DNA of 64,000 nucleotides from Hyphomicrobiales bacterium. GTDB lineage: Bacteria; Pseudomonadota; Alphaproteobacteria; Rhodospirillales; JACKKN01. The position numbers and the translations under genes were made by a program. How positions within the stretch are numbered: the first letter of the stretch is position 1; the number at the start of each line of letters is the position of its first letter. Under the pieces are notes generated by a model. It worked only from the letters and a program-made list of their open reading frames with translations, searched no databases and was not told where the DNA came from. Below, piece by piece: positions 63,084 through 64,000 of this stretch. Location of the stretch: positions 323,492-387,491 of the forward strand of contig JACKKN010000003.1 in NCBI GenBank assembly GCA_024236415.1, written 5' to 3'.

Positions 63084-64000
63084 TCAGGGCCGTTCCATCT
63101 TGCAGGTCGTCGGCTGCGTGGTGTCCTTGGTGTCGATGACCTGGACGGTCTTGAAGGCGACACCGGCGCCGTCCATGTCGTACTTGACGTCGTCGGTCAG
63201 GACCGAGATGACCAGCGGCGACTGCAGCTGGTGGTCAGAGGCGCGCATCATCACCTTGCCATAGCCGCTGTCCCACTCCATGCCCTCGAGGGCCTTGGCG
63301 ATGTCGACGATCTTGGTGTTGCCGGCCTTGTCGGCGGCGGTGGCCAGCATTTCCAGGGTGGCGACCAGGCGGTAGAAGGTCAGCTCGTTGCCGTACTTCT
63401 CCTTGTACATGTTGGCCACCATCTCGGTGTTGCCGACCAGGTGGTTGTTGTGCCACTCGTTGACCTGCTTGACCTTGCCGATGCCGCGCTTGCCGATGGC
63501 GCCGGGGCCACCGGTGGCGCCGCCGTAGTAGGTCAGCCACTGGGCTTCCAGGCCGGCGTCGAAGGCGGCCTTGAGCAGGCGGTCCAGGTCCAGGCCCCAG
63601 TTGCCGGTGATCACGGTGTCGGCGCCCGACGCCTTGATCTTGGTGATGTAGGGCGAGAAGTCCTTGACCTTGCCGAACGGCGGGAACAGGTCGTCACCGA
63701 CGACCTCGACGCCGGGCATGCGCTCCTTCAGCAGCCGCTTGGCGGCTTCCGAGACGCTCTGGCCGAAGGCGTAGTTCTGGTTGATCAGGTAGATCTTCTT
63801 GACGTTCTTGTCACCGGAGATGTGGGTCACCAGCGCCGCCATCTTCATGTCCACGTGGGCATCGAAGCGGAAGTGCCAGAACATGCAGTTCTCGTTGGTG
63901 AAGGCCGGGGTCACGGCGGCCCAGTTCAGGTACACCACCGGGTCGTCGGGGTGCCGCTTGTTGTGCTTCTCGACCGCGCCGATCAGGGCGTTGGCGATGG
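63084..64000 (-). CDS. livK: ABC transporter substrate-binding protein LivK-like (partial)
   Basis: C-terminal about 305 residues of a periplasmic type I binding protein; the start and signal peptide lie beyond the right edge. The frame stays open to the last base. KKIYLINQNYAFGQSVSEAAKRLLKERMPGVEVVGDDLFPPFGKVKDFSPYITKIKASGADTVITGNWGLDL is a typical ligand-binding interdomain stretch. The ligand cannot be read; the nearby beta-oxidation genes allow an organic acid as well as branched-chain amino acids. Confidence 0.88.
   Translation of the reverse strand, partial: IANALIGAVEKHNKRHPDDPVVYLNWAAVTPAFTNENCMFWHFRFDAHVDMKMAALVTHISGDKNVKKIYLINQNYAFGQSVSEAAKRLLKERMPGVEVVGDDLFPPFGKVKDFSPYITKIKASGADTVITGNWGLDLDRLLKAAFDAGLEAQWLTYYGGATGGPGAIGKRGIGKVKQVNEWHNNHLVGNTEMVANMYKEKYGNELTFYRLVATLEMLATAADKAGNTKIVDIAKALEGMEWDSGYGKVMMRASDHQLQSPLVISVLTDDVKYDMDGAGVAFKTVQVIDTKDTTQPTTCKMERP

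Overview
The window is GC-rich (about 70% by eye) apart from one low-GC gene. It is packed with head-to-tail operons whose genes overlap by 4 bp (ATGA/GTGA). Gene content points to an alphaproteobacterium, probably a Rhodospirillales-like heterotroph: an N-type ATPase operon, a protocatechuate 4,5-cleavage (lig/gal) cluster, TRAP and Liv transporters, and a GlpA/GlpB/DUF1667 set. The lineage is an inference from content; there is no rRNA or tRNA gene to fix it.

Layout. (1) 1-8755, minus: twelve genes for a membrane complex that joins Mrp antiporter subunits (MrpE, F, G, a DUF4040 protein, B, C, D and a second antiporter-like subunit) to NuoH, NuoB, NuoC and NuoD-like subunits. This is the plan of archaeal Mbx/Mbs and Mbh complexes; the last gene runs off the left edge. 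(2) 9028-16091: an acyl-CoA carboxylase set of the acyclic-terpene (atu) type (AtuE/LiuC-like hydratase, biotin subunit, carboxyltransferase, AtuA/DUF1446) with a divergent TetR regulator and a clear inverted-repeat operator. (3) 16206-22755: complete N-ATPase operon atpDCQRBEFAG, then a GNAT acetyltransferase. (4) 23486-28236: glycerol-3-phosphate oxidation by a GlpA/GlpB/DUF1667-like trio and a separate GlpD, with GlpR-like operator sequences in front of both.

(5) 28255-40931: a divergent aromatic regulon around a LysR regulator that carries two HTH domains. Leftward: ligA-ligB (pair 1), ligC, an aldo/keto reductase, TRAP dctPQM and a hemerythrin. Rightward: galB-like hydratase, ligK, galD, ligI and a second ligAB pair. 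Together these encode ring cleavage of protocatechuate (or gallate-like acids) to pyruvate and oxaloacetate, plus likely uptake. (6) 41038-48499: an M20 amidase, a DapA-family aldolase, a curcumin-reductase-like enzyme, a long acyl-CoA dehydrogenase, a feruloyl-CoA synthetase and a small unknown protein. (7) 48500-53624: intergenic repeats (a roughly 148-bp composite element present twice in opposite orientation, plus a half copy) bracket an aldo/keto reductase, a low-GC gene fusing a GHKL ATPase to a PD-(D/E)XK nuclease-like domain (candidate defence gene), and a HAD phosphatase. (8) 53625-59218: acyl-CoA dehydrogenase, APH-type kinase, thiolase and a FadB/J-type enzyme; with the HAD gene this is an unfused version of the human ACAD10 domain set. 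(9) 59276-64000: livF-livG-livM-livH-livK branched-chain-type ABC transporter, with the binding-protein gene running off the right edge.

The most interesting points are the Mbx-like complex with altered quinone-site and hydrogenase-site residues, the GHKL-nuclease fusion on low-GC DNA, the repeat family around it, the double-HTH LysR regulator, the split ACAD10 cluster, and a TATTAGGTA sequence shared by the promoter regions of the two ion-translocating operons.
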